DNA from: Valencia hispanica
Lineage: Eukaryota > Chordata > Actinopteri > Cyprinodontiformes > Valenciidae
Direction of reading: 5' to 3'
Assembly: GCA_963556495.2 (NCBI GenBank)
Contig: OY747702.1
Span: 42,761,180 to 42,825,179, forward strand
Length of the DNA: 64,000 nt
This document shows positions 45,746 through 57,429 of the stretch, piece after piece (positions within the stretch are counted from its first letter, which is position 1; every line of letters begins with the position of its first letter). The notes beneath the pieces are model-generated. The model worked only from the letters and a program-made list of their open reading frames with translations, did no database searches and had not been told where the DNA came from. A program made the position numbers and the translations under genes.

Positions 45746-47728
45746 CAAAATTCTTCTGTCATACTATTCCTGTGGTTTTGAGCATAGAGCAAAGAAGAGT
45801 GCCCCTCCTAAACATGTTGCTGCATGCTGACAGTCAGTCTGCTTAAAAGAAGGCTCCTAAAACTGGCCATAAAGTGATCTCACCAGCTCAATTCTTGACA
45901 ATTCCAATCCCTTTCAGAATGAGCTGTTAAGAGGGCTCTGTCACTTTTATGCACCCATCTTCTTACAAGGCTGCAGGATGCCACACATAAAGATGGCATG
46001 GAATTTGTGGGCAGGATTTGTCAGGTGAGGGGCCGTTGCAAGCAAATTCTGCATATTAAGACGTCACAATAAAGCATTTTTTCAAATGGCTTGCAGAAGC
46101 ATAAGATTTCTGACAGCAAAAATTTGTGAACAAAAAATTGATGGATGGATGGATGGTTTTTATTCATGTTTAGAAGCTCTATAGAGGCAACAGAGATCCA
46201 AATAGCAAGACAAAATGATGAAAAAAAGAAATTTGCATATGTCCCCTTTAACTAATTTGACAGTTTTATTTATTTTTTGCTTTTATCAGAACTTCCATAT
46301 GCAAAGGAAGAGAGTTATACTCTACACCAATTAATGGGCTGATATCAAATTGTACCAACGTTTGCAAAAGTTATAGTTGTTGTTGAGAAGGTGTTTTCAC
46401 TCATTTAAAACCTATTTTAAAGGAACAGACACACATTTAATTTATGACCCTGGGCTCTCTGAGCTCTCATTTCACCTTCCCGCGTGCTCGTTCATTTCTG
46501 TAAAAAGGAGCAATAAGAACAACAAACAACAATTATATATTTTAACAGTGAGACGTCGTTCACTGGACTCAGTTCTAGTAACTGAGCACAGCTTTATCTC
46601 AGCATAAGGTTTTTATTTGAAACAAGTTAAAAAGAAACTCCTCCCACATAGATCTTCGTTCACAGAATGGTCACAGCTTCTTCACACAAGGCACACAGGA
46701 TGTACCACATTCCTCTTGATTGTTCACGGTCTCTAAGTGTTTCCACATGCACTACAAAATTAAACCCTCATACAACATTAACAGAATTTCTATCTCTTCA
46801 TTGTAAAATGGCAAAAATACTAATCCTGTGGTTTAAAGTTGAAATCTTTCAAGCATTTATTTCTGTAATGATTATGACTTAGACTCATGAAACAGATGAG
46901 CTGAGACCAATACAAGTTTTCTGTCTTTTCTAACACAGAAATGTGATGTTATGGCCATGTTACAATTGACACAATCGTAAGAAAAGTTGCTGACTAGACA
47001 GTCCCCCAGCAGACAGTCCCTGACAAAAGGTAATTGCCAAAAATGCTTGCACGCACAGTGTTGAGTCCAAGCATTTTAATTTCCAAATGAAATAGAATAT
47101 TTGCTTTCATCTCATGAAGGGGACTTTGAACCACTGAGCATCTGAGGAATCTTTTTTTAAAACCCTAATCAGGTTTTTCTAATGTTACTACTGGTTCAGG
47201 ACTGGTCTAACAAAAAAAAATTGATGGTCATGTTCCAGGACCTGCATTCATCAGTGTGATGGCTTTTGAAACACTGACTCTAGCTGCAGTCACTACCTAA
47301 TAGATCCCAATGAACCCCATTTAGGGTTTAAGGGAGCTCCTCAAGGATTCAGTATCATTTGTTAGTTAAAGGGTTTTAAATGATTGTCTGCTGGACTTCT
47401 GTAAAGTTAGCCTTCTTCCACATGACTGTGTAGACCATTACATAATGTGTTATTATTATTTTTATTATTATTTGGTCCTAGGTTATATTTTAATTTTAAC
47501 AGCTGAATGACAGTATTTTATAAATATTTAAGTCATAATCATCAAAATTAAAAGAAAAATGCTTAAAATCTATTGTGTGTAGTACATTTATATCATATGG
47601 GTTTATTAGTTAAAGGAATTAATAATATTTAAAAATGTATTCTAATTTAATGAGGTGCAACTGTATCCATACATTTAGAGGGTGTGTTCTTTTGCTTCAT
47701 CAAAACAAAATCAATATAAATATATATA
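45746..47728. other. Spacer with small repeats
   Basis: Holds an (ATGG)n stretch at 46140-46156 and the terminal-repeat-like motif GCATATGTCCCCTTTAA at 46235-46251 (see also 58208). No gene recognised. Confidence 0.45.
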
Positions 47729-47730
47729 TA

Positions 47731-49063
47731 CAGTGGCTTGCAAAAGTATTCGGCCCCCTTGAACTTTTCCACATTTTGTCACATTACAGCCACAAACATG
47801 AATCAATTTTATTGGAATTCCACGTGAAAGACCAATACAAAGTGGTGTACACGTTAGAAGTGGAACGAAAATCATACATGATTCCAAACATTTTTTACAA
47901 ATAAATAACTGAAAAGTGGGGTGTAGATAATTATTCAGCCCCCTTTGTTCTGAGTGCAGTCAGTTGCCCATAGACATTGCCTGATGAGTGCTAATGACTA
48001 AATAGAGTGCACCTGTGTGTAATCTAATGTCAGTACAAATACAGCTGCCCTGTGACGGCCTCAGAGGTTGTCTAAGAGAATGTTGGGAGCAACAACACCA
48101 TGAAGTCCAAAGAACACACCAGACAGGTCAGGGATAAAGTTATTGAGAAATTTAAAGCAGGCTTAGGCTACAAAAAGATTTCCCAAGCCTTGAACATCCC
48201 ACGGAGCGCTGTTCAAGCGATCATTCAGAAATGGAAGGAGTATGGCACAACTGTAAACCTACCAAGACAAGGCCGTCCACCTAAACTCACAGGCCGAACA
48301 AGGAGAGCGTTGATCAGAAATGCAGCCAAGAGGCCCATGGTGACTCTGGATGAGCTGCAGAGATCTACAGCTCAGGTGGGGGAATCTGTCCATAGGTCAA
48401 CTATTAGTCGTGCACTGCACAAAGTTGGCCTTTATGGAAGAGTGGCAAGAAGAAAGCCATTGTTAAAAGAAAACCATAAGAAGTCCCGTTTGCAGTTTGC
48501 CACAAGCCATGTGGGGGACACAGCAAACATGTGGAAGAAGGTGCTCTGGTCAGATGAGACCAAAATGCAACATAAAGCCAGGGCAACAATGGAATGGTTT
48601 AAAACAAAACATATACATGTGTTAGAATGGCCCAGTCAAACTCCAGATCTAAATCCAATCGAGAATCTGTAGCAAGATCTGAAAACTGTTCACAAACGCT
48701 GTCCATCTAATCTGACTGAGCTGGAGCTGTTTTGCAAAGAAGAATGGGCAAGAATTTCAGTCTTTAGATGTGCAAAGCTGGTAGAGACATACCCTAAAAG
48801 ACTGGCAGCTGTAATTGCAGCAGACGGTGGTTCTGCAAAGTATTGACTCAGGGGGCTGAATAATAACGCACACCCCACTTTTCACTTATTTATTTGTAAA
48901 AAATGTTTGGAATCATGTATGACTTTCGTTCCACTTCTCACGTGTACGCCACTTTGTATTGGTCTTTCACGTGGAATTCCAATAAAATTTATTCATGTTT
49001 GTGGCTGTAATGTGACAAAATGTGTAAAAGTTCAAGGGGGCCGAATACTTTTGCAAGCCATTG
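47731..49063 (+). mobile_element. Tc1-like DNA transposon with ~215-bp inverted repeats
   Basis: Starts CAGTGGCTTGCAAAAGTATT and ends with the reverse complement of nearly the same sequence, flanked by TA on both sides (47729-47730 and 49064-49065). The inverted repeats run to about 47945 and from about 48850. Each holds two CGGCCCCCTTGAAC/CAGCCCCCTTTG-type direct repeats, the IR/DR layout of Tc1 elements where transposase binds. Confidence 0.9.
48100..48846 (+). pseudogene. Tc1 transposase with internal in-frame deletion and one stop
   Basis: Starts MKSKEHTRQVRDKVIEKFKA with two helix-turn-helix units (YKKISQALNIPRSAVQAIIQ and VTLDELQRSTAQVG..STISRAL) and a GRPPKL AT-hook-like link between them. 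The catalytic part has the first Asp in WSDET (48553-48555) and the Glu in LNPIEN (48661-48663). The segment between, which should carry the second Asp in a QDNDPKH-like motif, is gone after DETKM without loss of frame. TAG at 48670-48672 replaces the usual Trp. The frame then runs to TGA at 48844-48846, 249 codons against about 340 in the family. It cannot catalyse transposition. Confidence 0.85.
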
Positions 49064-49454
49064 TATATTAGCAGTAGGACAAGTAAGAGCTGTTGCTCTT
49101 CTGTTTAATAAAAAGCAGTTTATGCTTTTGTGTAAATTATTTATTTCTGTGAATCTGTGGTATTTTTGTTCAAACTTAAGATACCAATAACATCTCATAT
49201 TGTCCCATGCCTCCCCTGCACTTGTTACTGAGATTAGCAACAACAAACTAAAGAAAAAAATCAAATAGTTAATAAAAAATATTTCATATCCCTGGCCTAT
49301 TTTGATTTGAAATCATTTTCAATGAACAAAGAATCTTTTTGGAAATGAGTGAAAAGATCCGTTTTTGAAATTGAGTTTACCTGTTATATAGGTTGGCATG
49401 TTTAAATTATATACTAAATCATTGTTGGCATTACAAGAATCAAACCCTCCCTAT

Positions 49455-49565
49455 AACTGCTGAGCAGCTTTTTGGATGCTTTCAGTGGTATTTTGAGAAT
49501 TTATCTTCTATTATGAGGTCTTTGATTTTGGAAGGCCTCCTTGTCATCACCCTAATCCTTATCTC
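49455..49565 (-). mobile_element. Tc1-like fragment
   Basis: The reverse complement reads IRIRVMTRRPSKIKDLIIED and KFSKYH, wording reminiscent of a Tc1-type transposase region. Short and decayed. Confidence 0.35.
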
Positions 49566-50331
49566 CCAACAAAACATTATTACTATTCCCAGTCAAAATG
49601 AATATGCTGGTAAAATCAAAAGATCATTTTGGGCCTAAATCTACCAGGGGCATTAATGATTTTGAGTAGACTGTAGACAAAATCAATTATTTTACATGGA
49701 ATATTTTATCAAGGGCTTGTTTATCAGTTTTTTAAGTGTATATTTATACCAAAACATTTTAACCACTTGCTTTCAAATGTCAAGGTCTTAATATGCTTTC
49801 CTTGTTTCATAAAAGAAAGTAAAACCTTTTTATGGTTTACTGAAAACAGAACCACGCTGTCATGGCTTAAACAAATTGGCAACGCAGAGGTGGATATCCA
49901 CAGCAGCACCATAACCCATGGTGACAGATATCTCCTGGCAATTGTATCAGCTGTCGTTGTTCAATTTGACTGTTTCCATGGAGAGCCGTATGCAGGAGCG
50001 CTGAGGATCTCGGCTGTGCCAGCTGTCAGCTCCAAGGTATCCACACAATGAGGCTGCAAGAGACATCACATACATCGCCTCCCTTAAACAAAGAGACACA
50101 CGCTTGTGCATGCAACTGCACATGGTGAGCCACATAAGGGCACACAGCAGGCATGCATAAACACAAACCAGAGCCTGGCTCACTTTCACTTCTTCACATG
50201 CTCTTCTGTCAGGACCCCTTGGTGTCATATTGTGCTGCACTGTGTACCTTATTGTCTTTTCTTCTCAAAATGTAGGGTTAAGGGTTAACAATGGGAAAGG
50301 ATGTGTTTTAAGCAAATGCATGTCAGCATGG
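49566..50331. other. Spacer without recognised gene
   Basis: Short frames at 49767-50288 show no recognisable domain. Confidence 0.4.
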
Positions 50332-50340
50332 GAAAAATTT

Positions 50341-51870
50341 CTACAGCTATGCCGATGATACACAACTATATTTATCCATAAATCCTGATGAACCCAAGTC
50401 AGTTAGGTAGATTACAGGCATGTCTGGAAGACATAAAAACATGGATGCTTTTAAATTCTGACAAGACAGAAGTTGCTGTCTTTGGACCAGAAGTTCTTAA
50501 ACAGAAACTGATTAGTCAATCACTTCATCTGGATGGCATTAAATTGGCCCCCAGTAATAACGTAAAGAACCTCGGCGTTATTTTTGACCAAGACATGACA
50601 TTTAAATCCCATATTAAACAGGTTTCTAGGATTTCCTTCTTTTACCTCCGGAATATCGCTAAAATTAGAAACATCCTGTCCAGGAGTGATGCTGAGAAAC
50701 TAGTCCATGCATTTGTTACCTCAAGGCTAGACTACTGTAATTCTTTACTATCAGGTAGTCCACAAAATGCCATTAAAAGCCTTCGGTTGATCCAAAATGC
50801 GGCAGCAAGAGTTCTGATGAATATTAAAAAGAGAGATAACATTTCTCCTGTTTTAGCTTTCCTTCATTGGCTCCCTGTTAAATCCAGAATAGAATTTAAG
50901 ATCCTTCTTCTTACATACAAAGCCCTTAATAATCAAGCTCCATCATACATCAGAGATCTAATTGTTCCATATGTTCCTAACAGAGCACTTCGCTCTCAGA
51001 CTGCAGGTTTACTTGTAGTTCCTAGGATTTCTAAAAGTAGAATGAGAGGCAGATCTTTTAGTTATCAGGCTCCTCTCCTGTGGAATCAGCTCCCAGCTTT
51101 AGTCCGTGAGGCAGACACTCTGTTTACTTTTAAGGCCAGGCTTAAAACTTTCCTTTTTGATAAAGCTTATAGTTTTGGTGGCTTAGGTCATCCTGAGCTA
51201 GCTCTGTAGTTATGCTGCTATAGGCTTAGACTGCTGGAGGACAGATTTACCAATTTTCTTCACTCTGCTACTTCCTTTTCTCCTACGACTCTCCAGTTGT
51301 ATTACAGTACATTCTGTTATTTCGACTGTTAACTTTGTTTTCTCTCAGTGTTTTTCTCTCCATAGAAGATATACCTGGTCTGGTGTCCTGCTTGGCTGCA
51401 ATGCCCTGTTGGACTCGACTGGGATGATGCTCCCAGTAACTGAACATCCACTGTGTCCTGTTATCAACTTTTTACTTTCTGTAACATAGAAAGTTCTCTT
51501 ATATCAGATCTTCTGTTCCTTCTGTGTTTCTGCTCTGTCTTCTCAAACCCCCAGACGGTCGTGGCAGATGGCCGCTCCTACTGAGCCCGGTTCTGTTGGA
51601 GGTTTCTTCCTGTTAAAGGGGAGTTTTTCCTCTCCACCGTCGGTACATGCTTGCTCAGTATGAGGGATTGCTGAAGGATTGCTGTGGTTGGAAAGTCTGC
51701 CCAACCTCACGCCAATGACTGACGCAATCTGCTGGGATTCCTTAAATAGGAAACTTTTAAACTGATTGGAATGTTTGTATAAATGTATTGAAATGACTTC
51801 TTGTTAAGTGCCTTGAGATGACATCAGTTGTGAATTGGCGCTATATAAATAAACTGAATTGAATTGAATT
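50341..51870 (+). mobile_element. L2-B LINE, 5'-truncated
   Basis: Starts inside the RT at its YADD motif and runs to a 3' end CTATATAAATAAACTGAATT with a (GAATT)n tail. GAAAAATTT on the left (50332-50340) and GAAAAAATTT on the right (51871-51880) are a likely target duplication. The 3'UTR (about 51210-51860) is the source of the fragments at 726 and 60935. Confidence 0.85.
50342..51209 (+). pseudogene. C-terminal third of a LINE reverse transcriptase
   Basis: [20 protein letters not shown] at the start includes the catalytic YADD (50348-50359). A frameshift near 50388 leads into an open frame of 270 codons: LEDIKTWMLLNSDKTEVAVF, VKNLGVIFDQDMTFKSHIKQ, VSRISFFYLRNIAKIRNILS, SRLDYCNSLLSG, LIQNAAARVLM, FLHWLPVKSRIEFKILLLTY and LWNQLPALVREADTLFTFKA ending near KTFLFDKAYSF. 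It is related to L2-A but distinct. The endonuclease and most of the RT never integrated. Confidence 0.85.
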
Positions 51871-51880
51871 GAAAAAATTT

Positions 51881-52504
51881 AAATTCTTAACTCCAGATTA
51901 ACTTTGTAATATATGTGCATCGCCATGTGCAAGATTTGTTGCAGAAGCTCACAGGGAAATGATGGAGTTAACAAAAAATTTGAGAGAGGAAATAAGAAGC
52001 AAAACCATATTTTACACTGTTCTGCTGCATCTGTTCTTACACCTATTCAGACTGTCAGTCCACTTTAAATGTAGTGTTTGTGCACTCTCATAATGCATCT
52101 CAGTTCCTGCAATATAGCCCCCATGCCAAGAGACTCCTTGTGGGTATGTCAGACACACTACCTGCTATGACAAAACGGTTGTGTTTGATACCTTGAGAAG
52201 AAAAGAACAGACTGCAAACACACGCCTACATGCTCTCTTTGTGTTTTCTTTATCATTCACAGCCAAATGGACATTTGTTGCCAACACTGAACAAGCTTCT
52301 TTGCCAAAACTAAGAACATACCAAAATCTTACGTTTCCTGTTTAAGGATGATAAATTCCATGGTGCACATTTAATCTACCTGTCCTGAATCTAACCCAAG
52401 AGCCCATCTGCAGATTTTCTCGTATGAAGCTAACAAAAGGTCTGTAAATGAAACTGCTGGTGTGCAATTTGATATCACAGTAGAACGTGAACTTTTAAAC
52501 TGAT
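51881..52504. other. Spacer without recognised gene
   Basis: No open frame or repeat end recognised. Confidence 0.4.
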
Positions 52505-52508
52505 TTAA

Positions 52509-53377
52509 AGCTGCAGTCTGGAGTATTTGAGGGAGAAAGATTTTTTTGAAGCCAACGTACGAAGGCCCAAAACACTCCCCCCTCCCTTTCAGCGGCTGTA
52601 GCTCAGTGGTAGAGTTGTCGGCCTGTGAGCCAGAAATCGTGGGTTCGATTCCAGCTTCCACCTGCTGCATATCGTTGTGTCCTTGGGCAAGACACTTCAC
52701 CTACCCGCCTACTGGTGGTGGCCAGAGGGGCCGATGGCGCAATATGGCAGCCTCGCTTCTGTCAGTCTGCCCCAGGGCCGCTGTGGCTATAATCATAGCT
52801 TGCTTCCACCAGTGTGTGAATGTGAGAGTGAATGAATAATGGAGTTGTAAAGCGCTTTGAGTCTCTCGAAAAAAGCGCTATATAAATGCAAGCCATTATT
52901 ATTATTATTTCCCTCCCCCCAGCCCTACCGCAGGAGTTGTGCACGCGCATCACCTGTGGCGACACAGCGAGTCAAAGAAGTAAGCAGCAAGCGCTACTGA
53001 GCACCACCCGATTGTACTTTTGCTATGGACATTTCAGAGGTGAGCAACTTCTGCATGACTGATGCACTCTCACAATATGGCTACTGTCAACAGGAAGACA
53101 CGGAGCGGTCTGCGTGCGCGGCGCCATGTTCACATGCATGTTTGCGCGATCTGCATGCAAGTTGATTGACAGCCGACAATGCGGAAACTCAAATTCTATT
53201 GGCTAAAAAAATTCGGCGCTCAGTGTGAAATGCAAAGGGGTCTACGGGAGGAAGGTGGGATTAAGAAAAATAACAAGTGTTGTGGAGCACTAGCCTTTTT
53301 TCATAGTATTGAACCCCAATATCATTTTAAAGATTTATAAATCTTTGATGCATAAATATATTCTCCGGACTGCAGCT
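52509..53377. mobile_element. TTAA-flanked DNA element with short inverted ends (family 2)
   Basis: AGCTGCAGTCTGGAG at 52509 pairs with the reverse complement of the right end, AGCTGCAGTCCGGAG (to 53377). The flanks are TTAA (52505-52508) and TTGA (53378-53381), one mismatch. No transposase is inside. A SINE (52591-52910) makes up over a third of the length, so the original unit was about 540 bp. Confidence 0.65.
52591..52910 (+). mobile_element. tRNA-derived SINE, complete
   Basis: The head GCTGTAGCTCAGTGGTAGAG holds box A and GTGGGTTCGATTCC box B of an RNA polymerase III promoter. The body has TTGGGCAAGACACTTCACC and CAGGGCCGCTGTGGC, and the tail AAGCGCTATATAAATGCAAG then (ATT)n. CCCTCCC flanks both sides and may be the target duplication. 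Confidence 0.85.
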
Positions 53378-53406
53378 TTGATGCATGGTGATGGAGCAAG
53401 GTTGTT

Positions 53407-53865
53407 TTGGTTGCACTTACCCAGAATGCGCTGCGAAATAACCCACCACCTGCTTTTGGAGCGTATCCCGGTCCGTTTGGCATTCACATATGCAATCGAA
53501 TCGCTCCAGAGTTCACTACAACCGAGCAGAGACCTAGGTTTTTAGGCGGACCAGAGTTCCTGTTTCCAAGTTTCCTGTTTGACAAATGGCGGACCAGCGA
53601 GGTGAAGGGCTGGGAGTGGTCTGTTGAAAGCAGCGCTGCTGCAAGCGGTGCACAGGCAGCCAGAAAGATGGAGCACACCAGCGACACGCGCTCCATTGTT
53701 TCAGAGGGAGGCAACTTTGAAGTTGAGGATTTCTCTCCACCTCCTTCAACAGAGGAAAGGGAGGGAAGTTCAGTGGAGGAGGCGAGCGGGCCTGAGCGGT
53801 ATTGTTTCGAGCCGATGGCTTGTGGGATGCCCGGGGCAACAGATGCTGAGCCTGCAGCGGCATAG
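53407..53865 (+). other. Possible transposon-encoded exon (P2X7-C-like protein N-terminus)
   Basis: The open frame contains MEHTSDTRSIVSEGGNFEVE, DFSPPPSTEEREGSSVEEAS and GPERYCFEPMACG. An acidic Ser-rich stretch followed by a Y-x-FEP motif resembles the N-terminus of fish proteins with a P2X7-C-terminal-like domain, several of which are linked to transposons. The zinc-binding part itself is not found downstream. The region around 53450-53560 (CGGTCCGTTTGG, AGAGTTCACTACAACC) also looks like DNA transposon sequence. Weak call. Confidence 0.3.
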
Positions 53866-56799
53866 AATGGGGCCCCATCTCTGAGTGGTACATTGTTGTC
53901 AGCCATAGCTAAATTTAGATTAGCTCTAGTAATATCGTGTGACTCTGCCTCAACAGGTGAACCCGCAGCCACTGTAAGCTACCTCCATTGTCTGCAACAG
54001 AAAATGTGTGTTACAGAGAGGTGCCCAAGGTATTAATCAAAGTATCCTAGCATGATGAGAAAATCATTCAGTAATGTGCAAAACACAGTCACAAACATTG
54101 CACTAAAAATGAACTCTTAGCCCTGATTTCATTATCCATTTACTGATATCATTTGTCAATAAATGGGTACCCACATAGCTATTGCAACCCACTACACTAC
54201 ACTTTCTCCCCAAGCCTACACACGATATAAAACAATAAATGCAACTTATCTAACACTATTAACTAAAGTCTATACTACACTATAATGCACTGTAACTACA
54301 ATCGAGGCAATTAAGACTAAATAATCTAAAATCTAATCTAAAATTAAAAAGGCTATGCATCTAACTTAATGCTAACCTAACAAATCACTAACCGGATGAA
54401 CACTGTAAACAATTGCTATTCCAACTCCAACTCGCTACAGAGATGTGACCTAGACTGGGCTTGTTTTATACGCCACAACGGCAGGAAGGCTTATGTCAGT
54501 TTCACCCGCTGAAGTCGGTAAACCAAGCTGAGCCAGTAGTGATGCACAATTCAAGTGCAGTGTAAAGTTTTAACCTGAAGAGGGCACTCCATTAACGGTT
54601 TTTGGTTAAAAAAAAGAAGAAAATGTTTACTAAAATGTACTAAAATACAAAAAATAATGATCAGACATGTAGATAGCACTATTAGACACTCATTTATACA
54701 GTTTATCAGCAAAAAATGTGGATTTGGGTGAGAGTTGCACTTAACTGCAGTCTATATTTCCTTTTAATTAATAAAATCTATAGAAATTTGAATCAGTGTG
54801 AATTGCAGGTGATATAACTATTACAATTGACATCATAAAGAAGCTTTGCCTCAAACTTAAAAATTAAGACCTGAATTATTGCCAGAGGCAAAAACTAAAA
54901 ATATTAATTTAATATATTGTTTTAAAACCATAGAGGAATATAATGAAACAGTTTCAACTCTGAAGTTTTATCTGAAGTATAATAAATTCTCAACTGATGA
55001 CGTGACATTTAAAAACAGAACAAATAATTTATGACGTTCATTATAAGCGAATTAAAAATATTGTTGCTGCTCATTGTGACATTGCATCTCCACTGACATT
55101 TTTATATTTTTTATGTCAGTTTGTGCGTGATGATTGACATTACCAGAGGACTATTTCTCACATGTCTTAGTTCCTTCACATTACATCGGTTAACTTTATG
55201 CCATGCACTTAGCAGTCCTCAGTCTCACAAGATGCTTAGCCCCTCTCATTACTTTATTTAGAGTTTATTTTAAAAGAAACAAGATGCACACACACAAGTA
55301 ATGTATATGATGCATTTGAAGACACATTAACACCATCCTGACAATATTTAAGTTCATTTTGGTAATTCTCCATGTCCCCCTGATCATTACGCAAGTCTTG
55401 TCCGTTCTGACGAATTCTTGTTTACCTAAAGGTTAAACACGATCAGTCAGCATTCGGGCCACAATCATGTCATCAGTATTCATTACATTGGTGACAAGGA
55501 GAAAATTCTCGCCCAGCCTCCTCCTGTCATTTCCCCAGGCCTCAGGGAATGCACTGAAGGTTAATTTATTTAAATCCCCCATCCACTCATCTCTATTCCA
55601 TTAAACTCCACTAATAAATCTTTGCTTTGCCATGTAATCTGTTTTCAACAGTCTTAAGGCTCAAGCCTCAGCTTAATTTTGCACATATATGCTTATGGAT
55701 GTGCTCTTGACGATATGGCAGCCAATAAGGTCATGTTAAATTCATTCGATGTCATGTGTTTAACTGCGTGAAGACGTCTGCCCTTTGAACGCATCCAAAA
55801 CGCCTGGAATAATTAACCCAAGTGCAGCTCATGTTGGGGCAGGGGGGCAATAAAATCCTCTAAGAGCCTTGTGCTGCTCCAGTGTCCCATAGGTCCTGTA
55901 AAAGCCTGACCTCACGGCCTGAAATACAATTTCCCATCCGCCCTCTGTGGGGCTTTTATCTGGTCATACCTCTCTGGTCATGATAGTGATGATTAGTCTG
56001 AGCAACAAGGGGACCTTGGCTTTATGGACAAGTGGTGTATCATTATTACAGCATGTCAAGTCAGCATTACACAGATGTTCCTATGATAATGACTGTTAAA
56101 ACGCTCAGCTGTTGGCTTAATAGTGGGTGAAGGAATTCACAGTCTGTTGTGGAGGATGTCTCACTGATGGCAGCATGTTTTTGGGTGTTTTTCTTTTAAA
56201 TAAAAACACTCTTGAAGAAGCAGAAGAGAAAGGAGCATAAAGCATGCTCCCTAGGATGTCAACACAAGTGAGCATCTGGTCAATTGTCAGAAGGTATAAG
56301 TTAGCAGACTTTCTCTGTAGTTTGTAATTCTGTCCCAGAAGAAGTAATTCTATATTTTAGGAGACAGATACGTTTCTTGGAAAGTTGACACTCTTCCAGT
56401 AGATCTTTGGTCAAAAGAGTTCTTAACCAGAACTGAAGTTGTGGAAAGTTGTTAAGAGAATCGACAAAAAAAACTGGTTTGCTTCTCCACCTGTAGGCCA
56501 AGTCGAAGCCATGTCATTACCTCAACATAAACGTCTTATTCATTTATTGTTTGACCTTCCCCCTGTTTAATTCTGTTTTTGTGAAGGATTGTAACGCAGG
56601 GAGACATGCTGATAATGCAAATATTATCCACCCAGGTATTCCTGGAAACAGACACTATTATATCCCCACCATAATTTATTAAGGGCAGCTCTGTCAGCAG
56701 CAAACAGGTTGTGCATATCTCAGACAAGATAACATAAAATTCACATAACTGTAAAGCAAACGATACATAACTCATTAAGGTTGCAACTGAGACAGAAAA
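53866..56799. other. Long spacer without recognised gene
   Basis: About 2.9 kb, AT-rich, stops in all frames, no terminal repeats recognised. The 55380-56100 part has mixed composition and few repeats and may be old unique DNA. Confidence 0.45.
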
Positions 56800-57429
56800 G
56801 AAGTGCCTTTTCTATTTTCCAGAAAGACCACAAGGCCAAGGAAGCAGCTAAAGCTACAAAGAAATGGTTTTAAACACAACAAAATGAATGTTTGGGAGTT
56901 GTCAAATCAAACTCCAGATCTAAACCCTTTCGATAATTTTAGTCTTTGGTCGAAAGGAGCTGTTCCCACTGATCCCCAGAGCAGTGTGGCAGAGATGTTT
57001 TGTAAAAACGAATGAAATGGTAAATGGCCTGTACTTGTATAGCGCTTTTATTTAGTCCTTGAGCACCCCAAAGCGCTTCACACTACATTCAGTCATTCAG
57101 TCATTCACGCACACATTCACACACTGGTGATGGCAAGCTAGATTGTAACCACAGCTGCCCTGGGGCACACTGACAGAAGCGAGGCTGCCAAGCACTGGCG
57201 CCACCGAGCCCTCTGACCACCACCAGTAGGCAGAAGGGTGAAGTGTCTTGCCCAAGGACACAACGACTGAGACTGATGGAGCTAGTGCTCGAACCGGCAA
57301 CCCTCTGGTTACAAGACGAACTCCTAACTCCTGAGCCACAGACACGAAAAATTGCAGAGTCTACATGTGTTAGACTGATGCATAGCTACAGGCTCAGTGC
57401 TGGGAATGTAGCCAAAGATCCATCTACTA
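56800..57429 (+). pseudogene. Tc1 transposase C-terminal remnant split by a SINE
   Basis: Left of the SINE: the region of WFKHNKMNVWELSNQTPDLN then PFDNFSLWSK, matching the EWPSQTPDLNPIENL part of Tc1 transposases, and MFCKNE. Right of the SINE (57349-57429): KIAESTCVRLMHSYRLSAGN and DPSTKY before a stop, matching the family C-terminus. The catalytic Glu of PIEN is Asp here. ACGAA flanks the SINE on both sides. Confidence 0.7.
57013..57343 (-). mobile_element. tRNA-derived SINE inserted in the Tc1 remnant
   Basis: The reverse complement begins with a tRNA-like head, TGGCTCAGGAGTTAGGAG (box A) and GCCGGTTCGAGCAC (box B), then CCTTGGGCAAGACACTTCAC and CCAGGGCAGCTGTGG, and ends AAGCGCTATACAAGTACAGG with CCATTTACCAT. 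Target duplication ACGAA at 57008-57012 and 57344-57348. Confidence 0.85.

Noticed and set aside
51210..51860. Conserved block after the L2-B stop as a host gene 3' region
   Set aside because: The same block recurs at 726-1062 and, at its tip, 60935-60973; it is the LINE 3'UTR.
52591..52670. tRNA gene
   Set aside because: Box A and box B are present, but the sequence does not fold into a full cloverleaf and continues into a SINE body and (ATT)n tail. The heads at about 45745 (minus), 57343 (minus) and 18437 are likewise SINE heads.
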